A stretch of DNA of 64,000 nucleotides from Leucogyrophana mollusca. Lineage: Eukaryota > Basidiomycota > Agaricomycetes > Boletales. Where the stretch lies: NCBI GenBank assembly GCA_021014945.1, contig MU266393.1, forward strand, positions 1 to 64,000. The letters run 5' to 3'. Position numbers and translations under genes: made by a program. Shown here one piece after another: positions 1 through 11,100 of this stretch. Each line of letters starts with the position of its first letter. The stretch's first letter is position 1. Under the pieces are notes generated by a model. That model searched no databases. It saw nothing but the letters and a program-made list of their open reading frames with translations, and had not been told where the DNA came from.

Positions 1-768
1 AGATTGATCATTCACCGAAGAATGTTTCCTGAGAATATCTCCACAAACTATCTCGTCGTTGCAGAGACATTGGCCATATACTGATTATGATGTCATGATG
101 ATGTCGTGTATTACAAACACCTGACTAGAATAGAATGGAATGTAGTGGAATCAAGGGAGACTGAGTGGGCCATATATGATAGCTCATATCTCAGTAATTA
201 GCGGATAGAATATTATGAAACTCAGGGTTTCTATACTTTTTGAGGTGCTCTACAAGATGGGATACCTCTCCTATTTATCGGAGCAATAGTACCCTGACCT
301 TACATGAAACACTTTTCGTGTAGGTCACCGCTTGCTATGGTCGTTAAGAAATGTCGATCCGTCACACTTCAAGCAGACGATGAGTGGACAAGGCTGCCCA
401 TCACATTCATGGGGAACGACAAAATACGCGACACGCTGGTGATGCTTTACCACCGATCGTCTAACCTTCCACACTTGCAACCCAACCATCAAGTTCGAGT
501 TATCCAAGTCCCCTCTTTGCTAGCACAAATCCTTTTCTCCAATAGTCTTAGAAACTAGCTATGCACAATTGAACCGGTAAATCCTCGAACTCCATCAACC
601 CCTACTTGTGCCTCATATCTACCGATCTCTTACATCATCCATCTCCTAGTCGATGCGCGTCTTGATGATGTTAACAGTCATCATTGAACTCCGTGACGTT
701 AGTCTTAAATTCGGTAGTCGTCACTAAACTTCCACCAATACTCAGCAAAACATGATGCGCATTGAGTG

Positions 769-1101
769 CTATGAACACTCACTCGTCAATAGCGTAAGCA
801 ACGTCGAGAATATCTTCAGTAGCAGGTATGGAGCGTCAACTGCATCCGATCTCTGCATGTCGATGTCATAGAAAGCGATTAAGCACAAGATGAGACATCC
901 ATTGTCGTAGAAGCGGAAGTAGTGGCGCTTGACGCGAAGGATATTGGGAAAAAAGGACTGCAAGTATAAGATATTCTCCGCAGCACCGGGGGTTGGAATA
1001 TGGGTATGGATTAAAGTACGTCCCGGCGTGGCCAAGCTGCCGATGTAATACCCGTTCACGGATCTGCGTTGAGGGTAAGAGGACGCATAAGTCGAGGCCA
1101 T
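769..1101 (-). CDS. Possible gene remnant, unknown
   Basis: This is a 110-codon minus-strand frame. Its C-terminal half has the pattern aromatic-rich stretch (HYFRFYD), spacer, then VDAPYLLLK. A similar order (HRFLIYYD, spacer, VDVCPYLVLR) occurs in the minus-strand frame at 2848-3240. The resemblance is weak and the spacers differ in length. If real, both would be divergent copies or exons of one local family. I recognise no known domain and cannot exclude a chance open frame. Confidence 0.2.
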   Translation of the reverse strand: MASTYASSYPQRRSVNGYYIGSLATPGRTLIHTHIPTPGAAENILYLQSFFPNILRVKRHYFRFYDNGCLILCLIAFYDIDMQRSDAVDAPYLLLKIFSTLLTLLTSECS

Positions 1102-1295
1102 GTTAAGCGGTGATATTTGTTAACACACCAGACGTTGTTCTCCTATATAAAGCGGAAACCATTCGATCACTTTGATTAAAATCCAAGACTCGTTGATCAT
1201 CGTAGTGTCTCTCTTAATGACATATCTGAATCATAAGTTAAGTAATGTAGTATCATGCTCACTGTACAGCTTGTATAGCGCAATTCACATCTCAC

Positions 1296-1356
1296 CCGAG
1301 ACATCCTCACGTAAAGTACTTATACACCGAGACATCCGCACGTATACTATTTAACG
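1296..1356. repeat. Imperfect tandem duplication, about 31 nt x 2
   Basis: Two adjacent units, 1296-1326 and 1327-1356, both begin with ccgagacatcc followed by a cacgta core, then diverge slightly at their 3' halves. This is a simple local duplication in intergenic DNA. No function is apparent. Confidence 0.7.
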
Positions 1357-1900
1357 TGCATCTCTAGAGTGTTGTTGTATGAACTTCCGACGTCACGCAA
1401 TGTCGACAGTCACACTTATCAGCACATACACGGTCCAGGCATGCTATATCACTGCCTCCGGCATTACTGGATGGGTCGCACTCGTTATATGCGCACCCGA
1501 CCGTCATAGGCAATACCCTCTTATCGGGGGTTTATTTGATATAGATCCTATCTTCTCCGCCATGATATTCTGCGATTATACACTCGCGGAACAACGTCCC
1601 ATTGAAATCATGGTCATTCATGACATGTCGCGTCCTCGGACCTCAAATATTGCATCTCCTACTCTGTACCTAGTTATCGGCATGGATCATGGCGAAGCTG
1701 AATTTTGATCTTTGCGGGACAGCGACCAATCAGCTGTCGAACAGGCTATCAATAGGTCAGTCAAACCTGAATAGAAATTGTAATTAATTTAACCAACCAC
1801 AGGATCAACAATCCCTTTCCCGATGCCATGTCCGTAGATACAGCTGTTTTATAGGCAACAATGAAAAGGGGCATCGATTTTAGTGACACATTGTTGTAGG

Positions 1901-3240
1901 TCAATACATCGACAATCCTTTTACAAATTGTGAGAAACGTCGTTCCGCAGTCACAGTACTCACATTCCGGCCACTGCGTTTATACCACCAAATGGTCCTC
2001 GCTAAGTCCTCTACGTCCATGTCCAATTCCGTGTCCGAGGGTGCAAATGACGCGCCATTGCAAACCACGACTATTGAGCCTGACGGGTGTCTGTTTTTTT
2101 TGTAAAGACTCGAGCAGATAGAATTCGGTTCACGATCGTCGGGTTCGTAGGTAGAATGGTAAGCTTGGTAATAAACATCGGTTTCTTGTTCGTGGCGTGA
2201 AAAGAATATAAGCGGATGCGCAATTCGCGTTTCTTCTAAGACGGAGGAAACAATTTGCAAAGCCTCCAACTGCGCTTGAGGTCGAGACCGGCGGACGGGT
2301 ATCATGTAGGACGCAAGAGATAACGGATCCGAAAATTCGTCGAGATCGTATGGAGGAATCACGATAGCCACGATAGGAAGCAAATGGGCGCTGTCCAATT
2401 TCATTCGGACACACTTTACCCTCTGTTAATTGTTAGTAACGGTGGAGGCCGAAAGTTCTACCGGATGCTTACCTTTAACGCAACAGACCATTCGGGATGC
2501 AAAGCTTTTAGCCGTAGCCATAATGCTTTCGAACTAATCACCTTATTGCCATTGACGATATTGGAAATCACTCCGGATAGGACATCTTCATGTGGAACAC
2601 CTTCAACGACGATCTGATGAATATAAAAGCCCCAAGAGCGCAACTGTCGCTGTAAGCTGCGCCACTCACTATCGCCAGTCTGCATTCTACCCAGATTATA
2701 GTCAAGAGAATTGTGGTTAAAAGCTAGTAGTGGTACAATCCAAGTTGTACACAGTTTCGAGACAAGTTCCTAATGTTTGTACTTGTATGGTCTCTCCTCA
2801 ATTAAACTAATAGTGTGAACAATCAGACATTACGTATCGGACTGCAACTAGCCATTATTAATGCACCTGTGCAGAGCCATCGCAATGGGAACTATATCTC
2901 TTTGGAAAAGTGGCCTGAAACCAATTCCATCCCTCTTTACTCGTAGAACGAGGTACGGACAAACATCGACTCCGGGTTTGTTATGCAGTTCCTCGTCATA
3001 ATATATTAGGAAACGGTGGGTTGGGCGAGGGCATTGGTAAGCGATTTCCTTGTAATATAGAGCGACGGCGTCCTCATTTGGCACATAGATCGGCATAGTT
3101 GCGACGTAGGGGAATTGCTCTTCGTAATCCTGAACGATGTAAGTGCTCGCTATCCCGCTGGGAGTGTCCTCTGTCACACCGGCATAGAATGTGGAAGTCC
3201 ACAAAGCCTTGGGATAACAGTTGAGTGAGTCAGATGTCAT
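1901..3240 (-). CDS. Uncharacterised multi-exon gene (approximate model)
   Basis: Three consecutive minus-strand frames look coding: 3240-2848 (130 codons), 2685-2458 (75 codons) and 2404-1901 (167 codons). They could be exons of one gene or of two adjacent genes; I did not resolve the splice sites. The middle frame contains the motif WRSLQRQLRSWGF, which recurs in similar form (WASLQRELAGWGL) on the minus strand near 7160-7120. The last frame is rich in charged residues and has no recognisable catalytic motif. The first frame starts about 200 nt upstream of, and divergent from, the F-box-like gene at 3440. I do not recognise the product. The shared motif suggests a lineage-specific family duplicated together with its F-box-like neighbour. 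Confidence 0.35.
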
Positions 3241-3439
3241 ATCTGGGTGTACAGTCTAACACCTTCCTTTTACACAGAGGTTATATCGTCCGCTTAACAG
3301 TGAAACCACCGAACTACGTCATTGCCATATTACGTACCTGAGACGTGTTCCATTCGATCAACAGAGCGCATATCCCATCTGCGAGACATCTGGCTATCGC
3401 ATACATTAAACCTTCACAAGGTATGTTTCATAGCTAGCC

Positions 3440-4336
3440 ATGTCCATGGTTCACACCCCCTTAGCAGCTCTCAACACAGATGTGATAGACGAGTGCCTGG
3501 GATACCTCTCGTTCCCAGAGCTGCAAGCTTTCGGTTCTCAATGCAGATTACACAGAGCCTGGTTCATCAACTTCGTAAACCACAGGAGAATGATCACCAT
3601 CGCCATTTTCGTCTCGGACCCACGCTCCTTCAACGACCTACTACGAGCAACATCCTCCGCCATTTCCGGTCTAATTGCTCGCGCATTATTCGAGCCGGCT
3701 AGTTCGCATATACAACCAGCAAAACTCATGCACGTGAACATCACAAGTGAACACTTGTCATCAGTAATGCGCTACCTCCGTGCAGACGGTTACGCAATGG
3801 ACACTTCCACTTTGGATGTGAACACATACTCTGATACTGCCATTCAGCGCACCATGTCGGCACACAGGGGCCGCACGGAAATTGCCATTACCGTATCCCG
3901 AATCTCGCCAGCCATCCGATCTGTCTTTCAAGGCCCAACCACATCCTACTTAAATTGGATTACCACCAACAGTTATTTCTGCGTGTATCCACAATTGATG
4001 AGTCAAAACTGCGCCCTTGTCAATTCAATGGCAATGAAGGACGGCAGGTATGCTATGAACGCAATGCAGATAGAGGCAGACGCGACTGGCGGATGTGACA
4101 TAGACAGCACCCCGGCCAGATGGTATACGAAAAAAGGAGAGAGACACAATTGCTTGGACAGGGCACACTGCGCCCACGCAGTCCGAACGACGGATGATAG
4201 ACATTGCCTGTGGATTCGATTGGATAGCACACTTACAGTGCCCACGGACCCCAGAGAAATAGATGATCCTGTGGCACTCTGGTGTATCGGTGGTGACTCC
4301 TGTAGTGGACATGGTGTATCGGCGGTGCTCCTGTAG
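3440..4336 (+). CDS. F-box-like protein, Agaricomycete-expanded family, copy 1
   Basis: This is an intronless 298-residue frame starting at the ATG of MSMVHTPL. The first ~45 residues (NTDVIDECLGYLSFPELQ) read like a degenerate F-box helix pair, which would suggest a Skp1-binding adaptor for ubiquitin ligases. The body ends in a Cys-containing tail with WCIGGDSC. It is a clear though distant paralogue of the gene at 7109: both share NTDV near the start, an LR.T.S..SG..R.LF block, a TxxxxN...YP block in the middle, a C-L-RI-DS block, and WCIGG..C at the end. From memory, Agaricomycete genomes carry large families of such proteins with unknown targets. The last residues are altered by a local duplication (4281-4343). 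The F-box assignment is an inference from layout; the family relationship is directly visible. Confidence 0.6.
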   Translation: MSMVHTPLAALNTDVIDECLGYLSFPELQAFGSQCRLHRAWFINFVNHRRMITIAIFVSDPRSFNDLLRATSSAISGLIARALFEPASSHIQPAKLMHVNITSEHLSSVMRYLRADGYAMDTSTLDVNTYSDTAIQRTMSAHRGRTEIAITVSRISPAIRSVFQGPTTSYLNWITTNSYFCVYPQLMSQNCALVNSMAMKDGRYAMNAMQIEADATGGCDIDSTPARWYTKKGERHNCLDRAHCAHAVRTTDDRHCLWIRLDSTLTVPTDPREIDDPVALWCIGGDSCSGHGVSAVLL

Positions 4337-4343
4337 TGGACAT
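4281..4343 (+). repeat. 32/31-nt tandem duplication at the 3' end of the F-box-like gene
   Basis: Units 4281-4312 and 4313-4343 are near-identical: one substitution and one single-base deletion in the second. The first unit encodes the conserved WCIGG..C end. The second is read in a shifted frame and supplies GVSAVLL and the stop at 4334-4336. The duplication therefore replaced the original C-terminus of copy 1. Confidence 0.85.
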
Positions 4344-4470
4344 CCACGAGACATTACCAAGTCGTTTGTGACTATTCTGTAGTATCAATAGTTCTTTTAT
4401 GTTTGCAAGTGATTCGTAACACCGAGACGTGGCAATAACATACAATACCAGACGCACATGCACTACTACT

Positions 4471-4745
4471 CTAAATGGATAGGTCTCCTAGATCGCAAAA
4501 CTCAGCAGTGTCTTCACCATCTTCGAAATCCCCATATTCAGCACTATGTAACAGCGATATAGATTCCATCTCCAGTTGCGCTTTACTGTTCCACCGCCCA
4601 TTGTCCTTTATGCGATAACGGGTAAATTTCGCCTCCAGCAAAATGAGAGCCCTAGGTTTCAAGTCTGTGACACAGTATTGGGCCATTTCGCTCTTTGCCT
4701 TGAGAGTGTCGCGAGCGTTGTACACGGCGTCGAAGAGTACGGGCT
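4471..4745 (-). CDS. Possible short gene or terminal exon, unknown
   Basis: This minus-strand frame is predicted to end with an acidic tail (YGDFEDGEDTAEFCDLGDL) before its stop at 4471. The frame is open upstream to about 4745 with a plausible coding character (KPRALILLEAKFTRY, LLHSAEYGD). It might be the last exon of a larger minus-strand gene or a separate short gene. I recognise no domain. The next minus-strand gene upstream (5403-4884) has its own stop, so joining the two is not supported. Confidence 0.3.
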
Positions 4746-4883
4746 TTAAGTAAAAGCGTCAGCCGACATCAAGTCGCGGTGGGTAATAGTCGTGCGATGG
4801 AGTATATGTTAGCACGAGCATTGGAGTAATATGATATAGTTTTGATGCGTCTAAAATGTGCTTTAGCACCATATCAGCTGCCA

Positions 4884-5403
4884 TTAAGAAATATCATACC
4901 ACTTGAGAACATCGCTATAACCCTTCAATTTGTTCTCGTCGATACAGACTTCCACCGGATTAGGGATTACAGACCTGATGGTAGAAACAGCTGACGGTGA
5001 GTTATCTTGGACCTGCACGACAATCGATTGTGCGCCTTCTTTGGCGACGGAATCCTCCGCCTTCACATTGTTGCGGTCTACAGCATCGCTTTGTGCTTCA
5101 ACGCTTGTGGTCGACAACAATCGTCCGTTGTCTAAATCCTCGTCAACAGTTGAAGACATATTGCTACAAGACCATATTCAGAGTCCCAAATATCAACAAG
5201 AAAGAGCGACTCGAACCTAGAACTGTTGGCGGCATCCTTTGGAGTCCCTTCCGCAGCTGTCGCACTGCCCGCATCGGCGGCGAGCCTGAAACCGCAACGT
5301 GAGTGAATATTCAATTCCAATAGTGATTTGCTTACCTGGGTTTCTTTCTCGTGTCTCGGTTGCCTTGGTCGCAAGCTGCAGTAGTTCCACGTTTAGAACC
5401 CAT
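4884..5403 (-). CDS. Small uncharacterised three-exon protein
   Basis: The gene starts at the ATG at 5403-5401 (MGSKRGTTAACDQ). A canonical GTAAGC donor follows the codons for RDTRKKP. A second exon encodes an Ala/Thr-rich segment (AADAGSATAAEGTP). A further intron (donor GTTCGA, acceptor TTGTAG) restores frame into a third exon that continues through MSSTVDEDLDNGR to the stop at 4884. The product would be about 140 residues: a basic N-terminus with a possible nuclear-localisation cluster (RKKPR), a low-complexity middle and a C-terminus ending KWYDIS. I see no known domain. The join is supported by open frame and splice consensus, not by homology. Confidence 0.4.
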
Positions 5404-5511
5404 GGTCTGTTTGGTAGCAGGGGGGGTCACAGTCAAGCGAAGACACCATACAAACTAGATGATAGGATAGGAGCCATCAATCCATGCTGAGTAACCAAAC
5501 ATTGAGACCTA

Positions 5512-6863
5512 TTAGTAAGGTATACAAGTGAAACAAAAAATCCTCTTACCAATGACATCGGCGTGCCTTTTCAGTGCAGGGCGTAACTTATCGCGCAAAT
5601 AATTGGTCTTCAATTGAATCCTTGCTCGAAACGCGCGAAACAAATTCAAATAACGAGAGTGCAAATTTGTCAATATTTTCGTTACAAACGAGCGGTTAAC
5701 CAGTGTTGAATAACACCCTTTATTCGGGGACGAGCGATGGAACATTCCCATCCCACCTAAGTGCAAGCTGCTCCTGAATCATTTGTGGGTTCAAGAGAAA
5801 TAACAGCGTGCTGACGTTTGACGACGGGACCTTCGCTGAGGCTAGTGTCGAGGCTTCTTTTGTGGCCAACCTCACCAATTTTGTTCTGCGAGCCAATCAG
5901 CCCTTCGCATCCCCATCCATTCGTAATGAGAAGCGTACCTGTACAACCGGACGAAGTTCCTCGGCGGATGCTAACTGCACGACGTGATGGAACGACATAA
6001 AGATTTTGACCGCGCTCCTGGAATTGCGGTCGCGTCCTAGAACAATATCGAACTCTGCACCTACTTCCACAAAATCGCCGAGCAACAGCAGCAAATGGTT
6101 CATGGTGGTCATGTTCCCGTCGGCACTGACTCTCGCGACAGGTACATTTTCTTCAACATCCCATTCACCTTGAATGGCTGCGAACCAATTATTAGGATCA
6201 TCCGACGTGGTCACAGGCACGTGCGGTTGGCCTTTAATGGCCTATGCGCGAATCTACATAAGCTACATTGGTAAACGGTAAGTAAACAACTCACCTTTGT
6301 GAACACACATCTCTGAAGGAAAATATTGCGTTCAAAAGCACCACTATACGGCCTGTGCGTAACTCAGCTAACGAAATCCCCAACGTTGTTGAGACTGCGA
6401 ATAGTGGCTTGCCACGCAGCGTCCGAATCCCCACCTCCGGATCCTAGAACCAACTGTTGAGATGCGAGATGCAAGTTATAATTAACACTGGTTTAAGCGA
6501 GGTTAATATTACGATAAGCGTGCACAAAACGCCAACGTACCCGTCCCAAGTTCCCAATCGACCCAAGCGAGACCGCTTCAAGACGCCCTGCAATTGGATG
6601 GAAACCGAGTACACAGTGTCAGGCACCGCATCCGTAGGAATTTTGTATATGAGCACCCTGTCGCGGGAATGATCTCTGATGTTTACATCTTTGAATACCT
6701 CTGCCCAATCAACGAGCTTGTCCACCAAATCTGGGAAGTATTCCCAAGCACCGAACTCTTCAGAGCGGACTATGCGGCGGACATACTCTTCAAAGGGGTG
6801 CTTCCACAGATCTTTGACTAGCTCGAAATCATTACCTGTACCGTTTGAGTTTGTGTTCGTCAA
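5512..6863 (-). CDS. Uncharacterised multi-exon gene (approximate)
   Basis: Several minus-strand frames look like exons. 6863-6560 contains FEEYVRRIVRSEEFGAWEYF and IYKIPTDAVPDTVYSV and ends near a GTACGT donor. 6250-5930 contains NNWFAAIQGEWDVEEN and a Leu-rich segment and ends near a GTACGC donor. A basic frame at 5766-5512 may be a further exon. A possible 5' exon with WASLQRELAGWGL lies at about 7190-7100, overlapping the start of the plus-strand F-box-like gene. I could not join the exons unambiguously in one frame, so this may be a functional gene with unseen exons or a decaying one. No known domain is visible. Confidence 0.3.
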
Positions 6864-7108
6864 AGGGCAAAAGGCACGTACACATTAAGAAAGACATTAT
6901 TGTCCATGTAATTGGCCAGTGCAGAACCAACGCTAATACAAAGGTTCTGTTAGGAGGATATAAATAAGCAATAGAAATGCGAATACTCACCAAGCCATTA
7001 CAAACACATTCATATAGTTTGCTGATGTGAAACATCTGCTTGATTTCTGAGTGGAATACTGGAATGCAGTTGACCGATAGAATACATAAAACTGGAAGGA
7101 AACAGAAT

Positions 7109-8077
7109 ATGGACCAAATAAACCCCAACCAGCCAATTCCCGCTGCAACGATGCCCATTGCTTCTGATTCACGTGACGGTGGCATTGCCGCAATGAACAC
7201 CGATGTTCAAGACTCTATATACGGATTAATGTCGGCAACTTCCATGGCATCTTATAGATGTACTTCCAAGGCCAATAACCGCGCCCTGCAAGATTACATG
7301 AAACATAGGAAGACTGTCATGCTCGCCCAGTTCGTCACGAATGTACCAAATTTCGACAATATGCTACGAGTCACCAATTCCGTGCTTTCAGGATCACTGG
7401 TCGTGCGGCTTCTGTTCCCAAGACTGAACGACATGTGGAACCTGAAGGACATGGACCTTTACACTACGGTCGAGAGGTCAACGGAAGTCGTCGACTTTCT
7501 GGTCGCGGATCAGTATAAAGTAGCGGATCCAAGCATTGTCGCTAATGATTACAACCGGACGACGGTAAAATCCGTCGTGACGCTCCTCAAAGGCACTCGG
7601 AAGGTCAATGTCATCGCCTCTACCACCGCATCACCACTCTACCCCATTTTCCACTTCCACTCCACAGCGGTCATGAACTACATGTCTGCGGACATTCTTT
7701 TCTCAGCGTATCCTGCATATACAACTGCATTCAGTAGTATCATCAACGCATCCAACTTACGCAACGGGAAATTCAATGTCAAGTTTTGTCAAGCGTTAGT
7801 GAAGTACAGTAAAAGAGGGTTCGCTGTCGTAGCTTGCCCCGCACATGAGTACGTCGAGGATACCGTATCACCGGACAAATGCCACGATCCGTTGGAATGT
7901 CCCCAACACATTCGCAACACACACGACGAAGGGTGTCTGCGGATATCCTTCGACTCTGCCGTCAATGCATTTGAAGTAGAAAACGGCATAGACGAAAGCA
8001 CCATCGTGTGGTGTATTGGAGGGAATTGCTGCACGGGTACCAGGGGGGAAATAGAGCCGTTCGTGCTTATCGCGTGA
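7109..8077 (+). CDS. F-box-like protein, Agaricomycete-expanded family, copy 2
   Basis: This intronless frame runs to the stop at 8077. ATG codons at 7109, 7151 and 7193 are all possible starts; 7193 (MNTDVQD) aligns with the conserved NTDV of copy 1. Shared landmarks with copy 1 are MLRVTNSVLSG, MNY.....FSAYP, CLRISFDS and WCIGGNCC near the C-terminus. Unlike copy 1 it keeps an undisturbed tail (FVLIA). The SPLYPIFHFHST..MNY block is one I associate with large Agaricomycete families of unknown function with an N-terminal F-box-like region. The gene ends only 24 nt from the stop codon of the convergent Helitron helicase gene, so the two 3' untranslated regions must overlap, or the gene lies inside the element. 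Confidence 0.6.
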   Translation: MDQINPNQPIPAATMPIASDSRDGGIAAMNTDVQDSIYGLMSATSMASYRCTSKANNRALQDYMKHRKTVMLAQFVTNVPNFDNMLRVTNSVLSGSLVVRLLFPRLNDMWNLKDMDLYTTVERSTEVVDFLVADQYKVADPSIVANDYNRTTVKSVVTLLKGTRKVNVIASTTASPLYPIFHFHSTAVMNYMSADILFSAYPAYTTAFSSIINASNLRNGKFNVKFCQALVKYSKRGFAVVACPAHEYVEDTVSPDKCHDPLECPQHIRNTHDEGCLRISFDSAVNAFEVENGIDESTIVWCIGGNCCTGTRGEIEPFVLIA

Positions 8078-8101
8078 TGTAACCGCCGCAAAACAGTGTC
8101 T

Positions 8102-11100
8102 CTACGTAGGTAAGTTATGTCTCTTGTCGTATTCTTCCCTCGTCTGATCGTCTAGCATAGCCAATCTGTCCATTTTGTTCCTCGCATCTTCTTGCAGTCT
8201 GCTGTATATTACTTGTGACGGGAACCAGCGTAAAATAGCCACGGACTTCAGCGATTTTGCTCGCAATAGCATAACATAAGCGTCTTGCAACTTAGTCGCG
8301 CTCGCTAAGTCAATAATGACTTTATCCATGGATGCCCCCTGAACTATATAATCAGTAAACGACCAACCGGGTAACAAAGGAAGCTGGGTTCTCGATATTG
8401 AAAACGACGGTTTTCCTGGCAACTTGTACAAGAACGATTTTTGCATGGGGAACAGCGGAACAAGTTTCGGTTCCAAACCAGGGACTGACAGGCAGCAACC
8501 GGGAACCTCAACATACGCACACGCAGCGTACCTTCTCCCTTCCTCATCTTCAGTATATTTGATCTCTCTTAAAATGCCTTCGCTCCCGTTAACAATCTTG
8601 CAAGTAGATGCAGTGTTCTCAGTGATCATCACAGGCATTCCGGGTACAAGCGGAAGTAGACCTAATCTATCTTTCGTCAACGTAGACCTAACTCGCCACA
8701 TTCTGTCTTTCTCCTGTCCCTTTAGAGGTAATCTGTTATACTTATTGAGCGCTCGGTATAAATGCATTTTCTGACTACTTTCGACAGCAAACTTACGCGT
8801 CATACGCATGTTTATAGCATCCCGTAAACTCTTCTGACCGAAGACAATCTGCGCATTCGCGAACGACTCGTACTCCTCGGTGCATCTAGTCCGCAACCCT
8901 AACAACAGCCTACTGTTTAACACGTCGTAATCAGACGGCCCATCAGCCTTGGGTCCATTGATTGCCTTCCCGATACGCAGCCTTGATAAGAACGCCACAT
9001 ACGCGGGGTCTTGCTGAGCCCTGCAGTTCTTTTTCAGTTCTACGACTTTACTGACCTGCCTCCACAGAAAGGCACCGTGTAATCCATTCTGTCCAGTTAC
9101 CGAATCGGTTGTTCTCGAAGATAGTCGATTCACGAGGTTGTAACCGAACAATGCGCTGCTCCCCACAGGCCTCAATTGACCCATGTCTCCGGCAAATATG
9201 ATATTAACCCCTCCAAAAGGTTTGTTAGCGCTGACGGGGTTCCAGGCCTTCGCTTCACTAATCCGGTGTGATACCTGACTTAGAAATTCCGCTCCTATCA
9301 ACGAGACCTCGTCTATCACCAAATATTCAACTGTTTTCCACATTTGTTCTAAGTCCGCACTTTTACACCCCTGCCGTCCGGTCTTGGGCAGAAAGGTAAG
9401 CGCGTGAATAGTATACCCATTGATCAAAACAGCAGAACAACCCATGGGTGCACTGAGCATCAAACGCTGTGACGCTCCGCATCATCTGAACATTTCCACC
9501 ACTGCCTTTATAACATGTGATTTTCCCGAACCCCCAATTCCAGTAACAAACAGGAGCAGTTGGTCTAGTTCGCTATTAAGGAAATGGTCGGCTATCAGAC
9601 CCAAGGCTCTCTGTTGCCCCGCATTTTCTTCCATTCCAAATTCCCGTACAAGATTCGAAACCACATCCTGCAATTGCTCTTTCGACATAGTGGTGTACGG
9701 TATGAAATCGGACGTCAACGTTTTGTCCATACGCTCTAGCTCAATACGGGCAGTGATGGACCCCTCTCCGATGCGCTGGTGTTTGCTAGGCTCGGCGCCA
9801 ACATCAGCAGTTAAAGGGCACTTGTTGGTGCGTTCTTTGTTCATGAACTGTTGTTGTGACTTGATCACCCCTTTGTCAGCGGTCCCCACGACATTGACTC
9901 CCCCATGCAGTTCCGTTCAAGCTCAGACATCGAACAAACCCACAGCTTCTGCCGCATTCACTGCCTGGCCATCGGCCCTTCCTATGCCAGCGACAGTTCC
10001 ACACTTGAACGAGTCACAATCATCACTTTCGCCGTCGCTAGAATAGTCATCACAGCCGTCTAGGTCGCCGTCATCGCACAGCGAATGTTCTAGCTGTGAG
10101 TACTGTCCATGCTCACCTTCTTCACTAACGTCTGCTCCAGATCCATAAGGTAAGGGTTTTGCTAATCCTTCTCTTACCTTTCTAGAATGGCTATCGCGTG
10201 CGTCCTTACATTCATTCTCCACGTTCATGTTGTGAATTATTTTCCGTAAGTGAGCAGGAAAGTCATACACATCATATGCGGCCCTCCACGACGAATATCC
10301 ACACTTCAGGTCTTCGAACGTTCTCCAGGGCTTAAATAGCAGTAGCATCACTTCGCAAAATCGCTCCTTTTCCTCCTTGGTTCGATCGGGACGCAGGAAG
10401 GCATCACCTAGAACTACTGGTACCACCGGCTTCGAACAAGGGCGACCACAGTGGGACTTGTATTGTGGGTGACGAGTATCACTATATCGTGCATGAGGTA
10501 ACGCTGGCCTGCCGCGTTTCCTACTAACCGTGTCGTGGCCGTGGTCCACATCAGTGAATTGTTCAGTATTGCAATTTCCATCCTCGATATCTGTCCTTGC
10601 CTCTGTCATACAATCTTTAACAACCCATTCGGTATGTTCCCAGAGACTCAACGTTTCGAACGACGTTGATGTACCTCTATAGCAGTAATCCTGAATCTCA
10701 CTTGACACGGTGATGTTACCCTTGTCAATTCGAAGAGTCATCTGCTCTTTGCGAGCATTTTCGTCGTCCGGCTCTACTTCGATATGTCCATCCATAGACT
10801 GATTTCGATTGCGCTCATTGTATCTGAGAGCAGACAAGAATTCATATAATTTCAAGGTACGAAATGTGTGGCTAGTATAGTAATCGTCTCCTCCCACCAA
10901 ATAACACATTACTTGCTGATGAGATATCTCCTGTTTGCCCATCATCGCGTTCACAGCTTTCGTCATTAAATTCCTATTGTTCACTGCCTCTGAACTGTCT
11001 GTGTCGCCTTCAAACCTGTTTGCGTGCTGTTTGATGGTGTAGTCTAGCGCAGACAACCCTACATGGAGTTGTAAGTCGGATTTAGTGACATACTCACTTA

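Larger units (their letters stand above)
1..1900. other. Accessory sequence without a supported gene
   Basis: No open frame in this stretch longer than about 110 codons has a recognisable domain, and I could not chain frames through convincing splice sites. The stretch contains one short tandem duplication (listed separately) and one minus-strand frame that might be a gene remnant (listed separately). Its base composition looks more AT-rich than the housekeeping block, which suits intergenic or decayed accessory DNA. I see no tRNA, rRNA or transposon terminus. Confidence 0.5.

Noticed and set aside
9420..10046. 208-codon plus-strand frame inside the Helitron
   Set aside because: It is the antisense shadow of the Rep/helicase gene and has no domain of its own.
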